Both the position numbers and the translations under genes were made by a program. Below the pieces are notes generated by a model. The model was given only the letters and a program-made list of their open reading frames with translations, did not search any database and had not been told where the DNA came from. Source: Actinomycetota bacterium (GTDB taxonomy: Bacteria > Actinomycetota > Thermoleophilia > Gaiellales > Gaiellaceae). From it: a DNA stretch of 5,718 nt. The stretch covers positions 1-5,718 of the forward strand of contig JACCRW010000274.1 in NCBI GenBank assembly GCA_013813345.1, read 5' to 3'. Positions 1-5,575 of the stretch are shown in pieces. The first letter of the stretch is position 1; each line of letters opens with the position of its first letter.

Positions 1-446
1 GCGGCTCCGAAGCCGCCGACGGCGCCCCAGACGCCGAGCGCGATGTTGCGTTCCTTCCCCTCGGCGAAGGTCGTCGTCAGGATCGAGAGCGCCGCCGGGG
101 AGATCACCGCTGCGCCAAGGCCTTGCAGCCCACGCGCCGCGATCAGCGAGCCCTCGCTCCACGCCAGGCCGGCGAGCAACGACGCCACGGTGAAGAGGAT
201 CAGGCCGGCGATGAAGATCCGTCGTCGGCCGAGGATGTCGGCGAGCCTGCCGCCGAGGAGCAGGAACCCGCCGAAGACGAGCGCGTAGGCGCTGATCACC
301 CATTGCAGGTTCTCCTGCGAGAAGCCCAGGTCGACCTTGATCGACGGCAGGGCGACGTTCACGATCGCGATATCGAGGACGACCATGAACTGCACCGCGC
401 TGAGAAGCGCTAGTGCGAACCATCTTGTTTCTCTTGAAGCAGCCAT
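1..446 (-). CDS. DHA2-family MFS drug/proton antiporter, N-terminal part (runs off left edge)
   Basis: Inner-membrane proton-driven exporter of the 14-helix DHA2 (EmrB/QacA) type; the substrate cannot be told from sequence. Only 148 N-terminal residues are inside the window. Helix 1 (about 10-31) carries the family motif LDIAIVNVALP at 24-34. Helix 2 is followed by MFS motif A, GGRLADILGRRR, at 65-76, with Asp70 and the basic loop. Helices 3 (about 77-95) and 4 (about 99-122) follow, with the motif B-like RGLQGLGAA at 105-113. The ATG at 446 is chosen because the N-terminus then matches the family and a purine-rich AGAAGGGAAG lies just upstream (458-449). The first 12 codons are unusually AT-rich (AGA twice, TCA, ACA, CTA), unlike the rest of the gene. 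It is divergent from the HxlR regulator at 553, which probably controls it. Family assignment is firm; substrate is unknown. Confidence 0.93.
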   Translation of the reverse strand, partial: MAASRETRWFALALLSAVQFMVVLDIAIVNVALPSIKVDLGFSQENLQWVISAYALVFGGFLLLGGRLADILGRRRIFIAGLILFTVASLLAGLAWSEGSLIAARGLQGLGAAVISPAALSILTTTFAEGKERNIALGVWGAVGGFGA

Positions 447-470
447 TTCTTCCCTTCTGCGGTATGCTGA

Positions 471-497
471 GCTTGCGAACTTACAGCATCTGCTTGC
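471..497 (+). repeat. GCTTGC direct repeat, 21-bp period, in the divergent promoter region
   Basis: GCTTGC occurs at 471-476 and again at 492-497, exactly 21 bp apart, or about two helical turns. The second copy is the left arm of the dyad centred on 500. The first could be an extra half-site on the same DNA face, located at the expected start of the transporter transcript. The repeat is short, so chance is not excluded. Confidence 0.35.
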
Positions 498-506
498 TAA
501 ATGCAA
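478..506 (-). promoter_or_regulatory. Candidate promoter for the DHA2 transporter
   Basis: On the minus strand a -35-like TTGCAT (506-501) is followed by a 17-base spacer and a -10-like TAAGTT (483-478). Transcription would start near 471, about 25 bases before the ATG at 446. The match to sigma-70 consensus is modest (3 of 6 in each box). The spacing is ideal, however, and the element mirrors the plus-strand promoter around base 500. This is inference from pattern only. Confidence 0.45.
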
Positions 507-518
507 GTTTCCACTGTA
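482..518. promoter_or_regulatory. Inverted-repeat operator between the divergent genes
   Basis: The dyad is centred on base 500. The inner arms are CTTGC (493-497) and GCAAG (503-507) around TAAAT. The outer arms TACAG (482-486) and CTGTA (514-518) share the same centre. HxlR-type winged-helix dimers typically bind such short inverted repeats in the intergenic region next to their own gene. The inner core covers the candidate -35 boxes of both divergent promoters. The outer arms fall at the -10 boxes and may be symmetric only for that reason. Assigning it to the adjacent regulator is inference. Confidence 0.6.
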
Positions 519-522
519 GATT
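494..522 (+). promoter_or_regulatory. Candidate promoter for the HxlR regulator
   Basis: TTGCTA (494-499) and TAGATT (517-522) are separated by exactly 17 bases, each matching sigma-70 consensus at 4 of 6 positions. Start of transcription is expected near 529, leaving a 24-base leader with a GAGG Shine-Dalgarno at 542-545 before the ATG at 553. The -35 box overlaps the CTTGC half-site of the dyad, so a bound regulator should block it. That predicts autorepression of the regulator. Confidence 0.5.
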
Positions 523-552
523 ATGAAGTCGTTGTGTAGACGAGGGAAGTAG

Positions 553-1173
553 ATGAAGCGCTACGACGACCAGTACTGCCCTATCGCCCACTCGCTCGGC
601 TTGGTCGGCGAGCGCTGGTCGCTGCTCGTCGTCCGCGAGCTGATGCAGGGGCCTCGGCGCTACACCGACCTCGTCGACGGGATGCCCGGAATCGGCACGA
701 ACATCCTCGCCTCGCGGCTCAAGGATCTCGAGGCCGGCGGGATCGTGCGGAAGACGAAGCTGCCGCCGCCGGCCGCCTCCATGGTCTACGAGCTGACGCC
801 GTGCGGCCACGACCTCCGCCCGGTGCTCCACGAGCTCGCTCGCTGGGGGGCGCGCACGCTCGGCCCGCCGCCTGCCGATGCGCTTCGGCCCGGCTGGCTC
901 AAGAACGCGCTCCAGATCGCGCTGTCACCCGTCGCGAACGAGGGCCGGCTCGCCTTCCGGGTCGGCGAAGAGGAGGCGTCGGTCGTCGACGGCGAGTCGT
1001 CGGCCGGAATCGTCGAGGACGCGGACGTGCTCGTCGAGACGGATGCGACCGGCTTCTACCACCTGCTCGTCGAGCGCCGGCTCGAGGGAGTGCGCGTGGA
1101 AGGCGACGCGGAGCTACTCGAGCGCGTCGTCAACGCGGTCGCGTCGGCGCGCGAGCCCGTTTCCGCCTACTAG
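553..1173 (+). CDS. HxlR-family winged-helix regulator with C-terminal SCP2-like domain
   Basis: DNA-binding transcription factor of 206 residues. The HxlR-type winged helix spans about 8-102. It opens with the family signature around Cys9 (YCPIAHSLGLVGERWSLLVV, 8-27), with a recognition-helix region at about 48-63 (GTNILASRLKDLEAGG) and a wing near 64-82. Classical HxlR proteins stop at about 110-130 residues. Here residues about 110-200 form a second domain resembling SCP2 sterol-carrier folds, seen in LEGVRVEGDAELLERVVNA at 177-195; this assignment is by pattern only. Such a domain could bind a hydrophobic ligand, and the conserved Cys9 could sense redox or electrophiles as in some HxlR proteins. 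The ATG at 553 follows a GAGG at 542-545. The gene is divergent from the DHA2 exporter, its likely target, and shares the dyad centred on base 500. Its TAG stop overlaps the stop of the convergent nucleotidase gene. Confidence 0.9.
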   Translation: MKRYDDQYCPIAHSLGLVGERWSLLVVRELMQGPRRYTDLVDGMPGIGTNILASRLKDLEAGGIVRKTKLPPPAASMVYELTPCGHDLRPVLHELARWGARTLGPPPADALRPGWLKNALQIALSPVANEGRLAFRVGEEEASVVDGESSAGIVEDADVLVETDATGFYHLLVERRLEGVRVEGDAELLERVVNAVASAREPVSAY

Positions 1174-1184
1174 CGGAGCGCTCC
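1162..1184. other. Short dyads spanning the overlapping convergent stops
   Basis: TCCGC (1162-1166) and GCGGA (1173-1177) can pair around a 6-base loop containing both TAG stops. The perfect palindrome GGAGCGCTCC follows at 1175-1184. Neither strand has a T-run after them, so this is not a standard intrinsic terminator. Weak bidirectional termination remains possible. In a GC-rich sequence such short dyads may be chance. Confidence 0.2.
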
Positions 1185-2558
1185 ATGCAGACGCGGTTCC
1201 GGCGGCCCGACGCGAGGCTGCTGCCGCAGGTGCTCCTCGATCGCCTCGCGCAGGATCGTCGGGAAGTGATAGCTCGCCTCGAGCTCCCACTCGCGCTCCA
1301 CGTAACCACCGTAGTGCGAGAGCTCCCAATCGCCGCCCGCGACCCGGTAGGAGCGAGCGGCGTCGACCGGCTCGCCGCCGATCAGGAGCATCCCGTCGCG
1401 TACCTCGGCGCCGCTGAGGTGGAGGAAGCCTCGGGTCGCACCCCGCAGCGACCGCGTGGTCCCGGCGGCGAACTCTGCGTCCAGCCCGCGCCGGATCACG
1501 GTCAGCAGCTGCTCGCCGTTCATCGTCGTCGCGCCGGGGTTGCCCGGTGAGCTGCACGCGTGCCAGAGGGCGGCACGGGTCAGCGGCCCGGCGGCGAGCG
1601 AGTCGTCGAACGCCGCGCCGGGGCAGACGAGACCGACCTCCGCGTTCATCCGCTCGCGCAGGATATCGGCGAGCCAGTTCGCGATCCGGCACTCGCGATC
1701 CGACGCGAGGTCGAGCTGCGCGGCAAGCTCGCCGATCACCTCGCCGAGTAACGCAGCGACCTCCGTCTCGATCGCAGCGATCTCCGCGACGACCTGCGGG
1801 TGGAGCGGCGTGTCGTCCCGGACGGGCACGACCGAGATCGATTCGACCACGACGGCGTCTCCCAGCGAGAGCTCGATCCGGCCGAGGTGCTCCGCATAGC
1901 TGCCCGCGTGCGCGAGCGGAACCGTTCCGACCCGCTCGCCCTCCGGCAGCAGGTCGTGACTGTGGCCGCCGACGATCAGGTCGACGACTCCGCCGAGGCT
2001 CGCAGCGACCTGGCGGTCGGTGGCGAGGCCGAGATGCGAGAGCAGCAGCACGACCTCGGCGCCGCGGTCCCGCAGGCCCGCGGCCTGCTCGCGGATCACG
2101 GCGATCTCGTCTGCTGCCCGGAGGCCGAAGTCGAACTCGTGGAACATCATCGGCTCGCAAAGCCCGACCACGCCGACCGAGACGCCGTCCAAATCGAGCA
2201 GCACGGAGTCCTGGACGCCCGGAACGCGTTCGCCCGCAGGCGTGCGGAAGTTGGCGAGCAGGATGGGGTAGCCGGCCGCCTCCTGGTGCGCCGGGAACTC
2301 CTGCGGTCCGTACTTCATCCACGTCGCGTTGCCGGCGGTATGCGCGGCGCAGCCGGCAACCGTGAGCAGGCGGTGCATCGCCGCGCCCTTCGTCAGGTTG
2401 CTCAGCCGCCGCGACGGCTCCTCGACGTCGCCGGCGTCGACATAGACGACCGGATGCGGCGAGGCCGCGCGGAGTTGCTCGACGAGCGTCGCGATTCGGG
2501 CGATTCCCTCCTCGCGCCCGTGAATGTCGTTCGTGTGCAGGATCGTCAGGCGGCGCAA
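1170..2558 (-). CDS. Cytoplasmic metallophosphatase/5'-nucleotidase-like protein with altered GNHE motif
   Basis: Two-domain protein of 462 residues of the UshA/YunD type, which hydrolyses phosphate esters such as nucleoside monophosphates. The N-terminal metallophosphatase shows HTNDIHG at 8-14 (Asp11, His13), DAGD at 41-44 (Asp44), SH at 174-175 and GGHSH at 197-201, so the two-metal ligands are present. The motif usually read as GNHE is GNAT at 76-79. Asn77 is kept, but the catalytic His is Ala78 and the partner Asp (UshA His117 and Asp120) is also missing. The C-terminal 5'-nucleotidase domain covers roughly 275-450. No signal peptide is visible, so the protein is probably cytosolic. The TTG at 2558 is chosen because it sits just before the first motif and 8 bases after GGGGGGTG; no ATG or GTG is suitably placed. 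It overlaps the decarboxylase end by 13 bases and its stop overlaps the HxlR stop. Fold is sure; activity and substrate are not. Confidence 0.88.
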   Translation of the reverse strand: MRRLTILHTNDIHGREEGIARIATLVEQLRAASPHPVVYVDAGDVEEPSRRLSNLTKGAAMHRLLTVAGCAAHTAGNATWMKYGPQEFPAHQEAAGYPILLANFRTPAGERVPGVQDSVLLDLDGVSVGVVGLCEPMMFHEFDFGLRAADEIAVIREQAAGLRDRGAEVVLLLSHLGLATDRQVAASLGGVVDLIVGGHSHDLLPEGERVGTVPLAHAGSYAEHLGRIELSLGDAVVVESISVVPVRDDTPLHPQVVAEIAAIETEVAALLGEVIGELAAQLDLASDRECRIANWLADILRERMNAEVGLVCPGAAFDDSLAAGPLTRAALWHACSSPGNPGATTMNGEQLLTVIRRGLDAEFAAGTTRSLRGATRGFLHLSGAEVRDGMLLIGGEPVDAARSYRVAGGDWELSHYGGYVEREWELEASYHFPTILREAIEEHLRQQPRVGPPEPRLHGALR

Positions 2559-3844
2559 CGCCGCAGCACCCCCCAGGCAAGCCGCACGTCCGCTTCGGTC
2601 GTGCGGGCGCTCCCGACTGCGAGCCGCAGCGCGAAGCGGCCGTTCAGCTTCGTGTGCGAGAGAAAGATCTTGCCGCTCGCGTTCACGCGCTCGAGCAGCA
2701 CCTCGTTCTCCTCGTCGGAGCCCTCGCGCCGGAAGCAGACGAGGGAGAAGGGACGCGGCGCGGCGAGCTCCCAGCCGGGCTCGTCGCGCACCCAGCCTTC
2801 GAAGAGCCCGGCGAGCCGGATCGCCTCGCGGATCCGCTCCTGCAGGCCCTCGCGCCCGTAGCAGCGCAGGACCGCCCAGAGCTTGAGCGCGCGGAAGCGG
2901 CGGCCGAGCGCCGGGCTGTACTCCGAGAGGCTCGCCACCTCCTCGCTGACGCGGAGGTACTCGGGCACGAGGCTGAAAGCGGCACGGAGGTCGTCCGGCC
3001 GGCGCGTCCAGAGCGTCGAGCAGTCCATCGGCGTGAAGAGCCACTTGTGCGGGTTGACGACGATCGAGTCGGCGCGCTCCCAGCCGGCGAAGTGGTGGCG
3101 AAGCTCCGGGCAGACAGCGGCCGAGCCCGCGTAGGCGGCGTCGACGTGCAGCCACACGCCATCTCGCGCGGCCGCATCCGCGATTGCGGCGACCGGATCG
3201 ACCGAGCTCGTGGATGTGGTTCCAACCGTGGCGACGACGGCACAGGCTCCGACGAGATCGAGCTCACTCGGCCGGAGGCGAAAAGCGTCGTCCACCGGCG
3301 CCCTGCGCAACTCGAGCGCGAGCAGCCGGCAGGCCTTCTCGACCGACGAGTGCGCATGCTCGGAGCAGACGACGACACGTGCGCCAGGTTTCGCGTGGCG
3401 GGCAGCCGCGAGCGCCGTCATCGTCGCGGTCGAGGCGGTGTCCTCGATGTGGCCGTGCAGCCCGCTTGGAAGCCCGAGCAGCTGAGCGAGCCAGTCGAGC
3501 GTCAGCTCCTCCAGCTCCTGCAGCGCCGGCGAGGTTCGCCAGAGGATTCCGACCTGGTTCAGCCCCGCGACGAGGAGCTCGGCGAGGATCCCCGGCTCGG
3601 ACGCCGTGCTCGCGAAGTAGGCGAAGAACCGCGGGCTCTGCCAGTGGGTCAGCCCTGGCAGGAGGACGTCGTCGAGATCGCGGAGGACGTTCGTGAACGG
3701 CTCGGCCTGCTCGGGCGGAGAGGCGGGCAGTCGCGACCGGATCTCGCCCGGCTCGACCTGGGCGAGCACGGGCAGCTCGCCGACCCGCTCGAGGTAGGAG
3801 GCAACCCATTCCAGCGCCGCCGCGCCGTCCTCGCGAAAGCTCAC
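2546..3844 (-). CDS. Group II PLP-dependent decarboxylase (aromatic-L-amino-acid decarboxylase type)
   Basis: Cytosolic fold-type I PLP enzyme of 432 residues that removes the carboxyl group of an amino acid to give an amine. The closest recognisable relatives act on aromatic amino acids (Trp, Phe, Tyr or DOPA); the exact substrate cannot be read from sequence. Visible features are a phosphate-binding TAS (residues 136-138), the PLP-stacking His165 in AHSS, HVDAAYAG at 233-240 with Asp235 for the pyridine nitrogen, and the Schiff-base Lys267 in NPHKWLF (265-271). Tyr309, in EYSPALGRRFR, is probably the catalytic-loop tyrosine. The C-terminal ARTTEADVRLAW (413-424) is also typical. The GTG at 3844 is preferred because it overlaps the polX stop as GTGA and gives the usual N-terminus (SFREDGAAALEWVASYL). 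A GTG at 3907 would add 21 residues unlike the family. It is the middle gene of the polX-decarboxylase-nucleotidase operon. All PLP-contact residues looked for are present, so it is likely active. Confidence 0.92.
   Translation of the reverse strand: MSFREDGAAALEWVASYLERVGELPVLAQVEPGEIRSRLPASPPEQAEPFTNVLRDLDDVLLPGLTHWQSPRFFAYFASTASEPGILAELLVAGLNQVGILWRTSPALQELEELTLDWLAQLLGLPSGLHGHIEDTASTATMTALAAARHAKPGARVVVCSEHAHSSVEKACRLLALELRRAPVDDAFRLRPSELDLVGACAVVATVGTTSTSSVDPVAAIADAAARDGVWLHVDAAYAGSAAVCPELRHHFAGWERADSIVVNPHKWLFTPMDCSTLWTRRPDDLRAAFSLVPEYLRVSEEVASLSEYSPALGRRFRALKLWAVLRCYGREGLQERIREAIRLAGLFEGWVRDEPGWELAAPRPFSLVCFRREGSDEENEVLLERVNASGKIFLSHTKLNGRFALRLAVGSARTTEADVRLAWGVLRRCAA
2567..2574 (-). 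promoter_or_regulatory. Ribosome binding site supporting the TTG start at 2558
   Basis: GGGGGGTG on the minus strand (2574-2567) matches the consensus AGGAGGTG at six of eight positions and lies 8 bases before the TTG. It is embedded in the last codons of the decarboxylase. Ribosomes ending the upstream gene would therefore be delivered directly to it, consistent with translational coupling. Confidence 0.5.
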
Positions 3845-5547
3845 TTCCGAAGCTTCTCGATCTCGGCCCACGGCCGCGCGTTCAGGATCTGCTTCTTCGT
3901 CAGCCACGCCCGCCGGGCCTGGGCGATCCCGAGCTCGACGTAGCCGAGCGCACCGGTGGAGTGGCCGTCGCTCGAGACGACGAGTGTCAGCCCCGCCTCT
4001 CCGGCGAGCCGCGCGTTCGCATCACGGAGGTCGAGCCGGTCGGGCTGGGAATTGATCTCAAGGAAGGTGCCCGTCGCGAGAGCGGCCTCGACCACCCGGT
4101 CGACTGCGATCGTCGAGGGGAGGCGCTTGCCGATCTTCCGCCCCGTCAGGTGGCCGATGCAGTCGACGTGCGCGTTCTCCATCGCCGCGAGCACACGGCC
4201 CGTGGGGTCGTTCTCGAAGCTCGAGTGCACCGACGCAATCACCCAGTCGAGCTGCGCGAGCAGCTCGTCGGCGAGATCGAGCTCGCCGTTCGCGCGGATG
4301 TTGACCTCGACCCCCTTCAGGATCCGGAAGGGCGCGAGCTGCTCGTTGAGCGCGTCGATCTGCTCCCACTGCTTCTCCAAGCGCCCCTCGCGGAGCCGCT
4401 GCGAGTGATCGCACATCGCAAGGTAGTCGTGCCCGAGCTCACGGGCTGCGAGCGCCATCTCCTCGAGCGTCGCCTTCCCGTCCGACCAGGTCGAGTGCGA
4501 GTGGAGGTCGCCGCGGAGGTCGGCGCGCCCGACAAGCGCAGGCAGCGTGCCCTCCCGCGCAGCGGCCAGCTCGCCTCCGTTTTCACGCAGCTCGGGCGGA
4601 ATGAACGCGTAGCCGAGATGCGCATAGACAGCCTCCTCGTCCTCGGCGCTGAAGACCTCGCCCGTCTCGGTCGTCGTGATCCCGTACTCGGAGACCGAGA
4701 AGCCGCGACGCACCGCCTCCTCGCGCAGGGCGACGTTGTGCTCCTTCGAGCCGGTGAAGTGCTGGAGCAGGTTGCCGTAGGACTCGGGTGGGACGACGCG
4801 GAGGTCGAAGCGCAGGCCGTCGTTCGAGATCACCGTCGCCTTCGTATCCCCTTTCGCGACGACGTCCGCGACCCAGCGGAGGCTCGTGAAGTAGTCGATC
4901 AGCGCGGGGGCGTCTGTCGAGGTGGCGATGATGTCGAGGTCGCGGAAGGTCTCGCGCCGGCGGCGGACCGAGCCGGCCTCGGAGACCTTCACCGCGGCGG
5001 GATGCTCGCGCAGAACGGAGACGACCGCGAGCACGGCCGGCAGGCCCGCACCGAGAAGCCGCCGCGACTCGCGTGGATCCTGCGGCGTCTCGGCGAGCGC
5101 CTTCAGGATCTTCGCCTCGGTCGTTGCGCCCAGGCCGGCGAGCGCGCGCAACCGCTCTCCTTCGGCAGCAACCTTCAGCTCCTCGAGCGTCGTGACCCCG
5201 AGCTCCTGCCAGATTCGGCGGGCCGTCTTAGGCCTGAGGCCGGGTAAGTGCATGAACCGGACGACCTCCTCGGGGACGAGCGCTTTTCGCTTCGTCAGCG
5301 CCTTCATCTCGCCGAGCTCGATCGCCTCGACGATCTTCCCCTCGATCGTGGCGCCGATCCCGCTCAGGCTCTTGGCCTTGCCCTCGAGCGCGAGCTGCGC
5401 GACCGGGCCGCCCGTCTCGCGGATCCGAGTCGCCGCACGCCGGTAGGCGAGGACGCGGAACGAGCTCTCGCCCTCGAGCTCGCTCAGGTCGGCCAGGAGC
5501 TCGAGCTGCGCCGCGAGCTCGTCGTTCCTCGGCAGGGTGGCGGCCAC
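3841..5547 (-). CDS. polX: Family X DNA polymerase with C-terminal PHP domain (PolX)
   Basis: Repair DNA polymerase of 568 residues; bacterial PolX enzymes fill short gaps in base excision repair, and their PHP domain gives metal-dependent 3'-5' exonuclease and end-processing activity. The N-terminal 8-kDa-like part has helix-hairpin-helix segments near 61-79, 100-125 and 136-151. The nucleotidyltransferase centre has GSVRRRRE at 192-199, paired Asp203/Asp205 in RDLDII, third Asp248 in FDLRVV, and the FTGSKEHN motif at 264-271. The PHP domain (about 344-560) begins with DLHSHS (His349, His351, Asp356). It continues with DHS (His381), Glu414, His441, His466 and SDGHS (Asp527, His529), so the metal-ligand set looks complete. 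The GTG at 5547 is chosen because homologues begin just before PRNDELAAQLELLADL; it lacks a Shine-Dalgarno. It leads the three-gene operon, and its TGA overlaps the decarboxylase GTG. A start at 5592 would run into the divergent glycosyltransferase gene. Confidence 0.95.
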   Translation of the reverse strand: MAATLPRNDELAAQLELLADLSELEGESSFRVLAYRRAATRIRETGGPVAQLALEGKAKSLSGIGATIEGKIVEAIELGEMKALTKRKALVPEEVVRFMHLPGLRPKTARRIWQELGVTTLEELKVAAEGERLRALAGLGATTEAKILKALAETPQDPRESRRLLGAGLPAVLAVVSVLREHPAAVKVSEAGSVRRRRETFRDLDIIATSTDAPALIDYFTSLRWVADVVAKGDTKATVISNDGLRFDLRVVPPESYGNLLQHFTGSKEHNVALREEAVRRGFSVSEYGITTTETGEVFSAEDEEAVYAHLGYAFIPPELRENGGELAAAREGTLPALVGRADLRGDLHSHSTWSDGKATLEEMALAARELGHDYLAMCDHSQRLREGRLEKQWEQIDALNEQLAPFRILKGVEVNIRANGELDLADELLAQLDWVIASVHSSFENDPTGRVLAAMENAHVDCIGHLTGRKIGKRLPSTIAVDRVVEAALATGTFLEINSQPDRLDLRDANARLAGEAGLTLVVSSDGHSTGALGYVELGIAQARRAWLTKKQILNARPWAEIEKLRK

Positions 5548-5555
5548 TTCCCGCG

Positions 5556-5561
5556 ATGATA
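5556..5561 (-). promoter_or_regulatory. Possible -10 element for a leaderless polX transcript
   Basis: TATCAT on the minus strand (5561-5556) ends 8 bases before the chosen GTG at 5547. A transcript starting at or within two bases of that GTG would be essentially leaderless, which fits the absence of a Shine-Dalgarno. No convincing -35 box is seen 16-18 bases upstream, so the call is weak. Confidence 0.25.
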
Positions 5562-5562
5562 C

Positions 5563-5570
5563 GGAGGTGA
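5563..5570 (+). promoter_or_regulatory. Perfect Shine-Dalgarno for the GT2 gene
   Basis: GGAGGTGA at 5563-5570 is complementary to the anti-Shine-Dalgarno end of 16S rRNA. Its GGAGG core lies 8 bases before the ATG at 5576. It fixes that ATG as the start over an in-frame GTG at 5567, which lies inside the binding site itself. Confidence 0.8.
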
Positions 5571-5575
5571 GAGCG

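Noticed and set aside
1175..1184. Palindrome GGAGCGCTCC as an intrinsic terminator
   Set aside because: It has no loop of usable size and no T-run on either strand, and it lies within the nucleotidase coding end.
2559..3155. N-terminal extension of the nucleotidase frame up to 3155
   Set aside because: The frame stays open only as an out-of-register shadow of the decarboxylase. Family motifs start directly after the TTG at 2558, and the extension is Arg/Ala-rich.
3845..3907. Upstream GTG at 3907 as decarboxylase start
   Set aside because: It would add 21 charged residues unlike the family and overlap polX by 67 bases. The GTG at 3844 gives the normal N-terminus and a standard GTGA overlap.
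2654..3943. Long plus-strand open frame opposite the decarboxylase
   Set aside because: The translation is Arg/Glu/Ala-rich low-complexity with no family motif. It is an antisense shadow produced by GC-rich codon usage of the convincing minus-strand decarboxylase.
3961..5247. Long plus-strand open frame opposite polX
   Set aside because: It lies entirely inside a polymerase gene with complete catalytic motifs on the other strand. Its product is an Arg/Glu/Leu-rich shadow without recognisable domains.
5567..5575. In-frame GTG at 5567 as GT2 start
   Set aside because: The resulting N-terminus (MRAMVCLPTY) would be plausible for the family, but this GTG lies inside the perfect Shine-Dalgarno GGAGGTGA, which is correctly spaced for the ATG at 5576.
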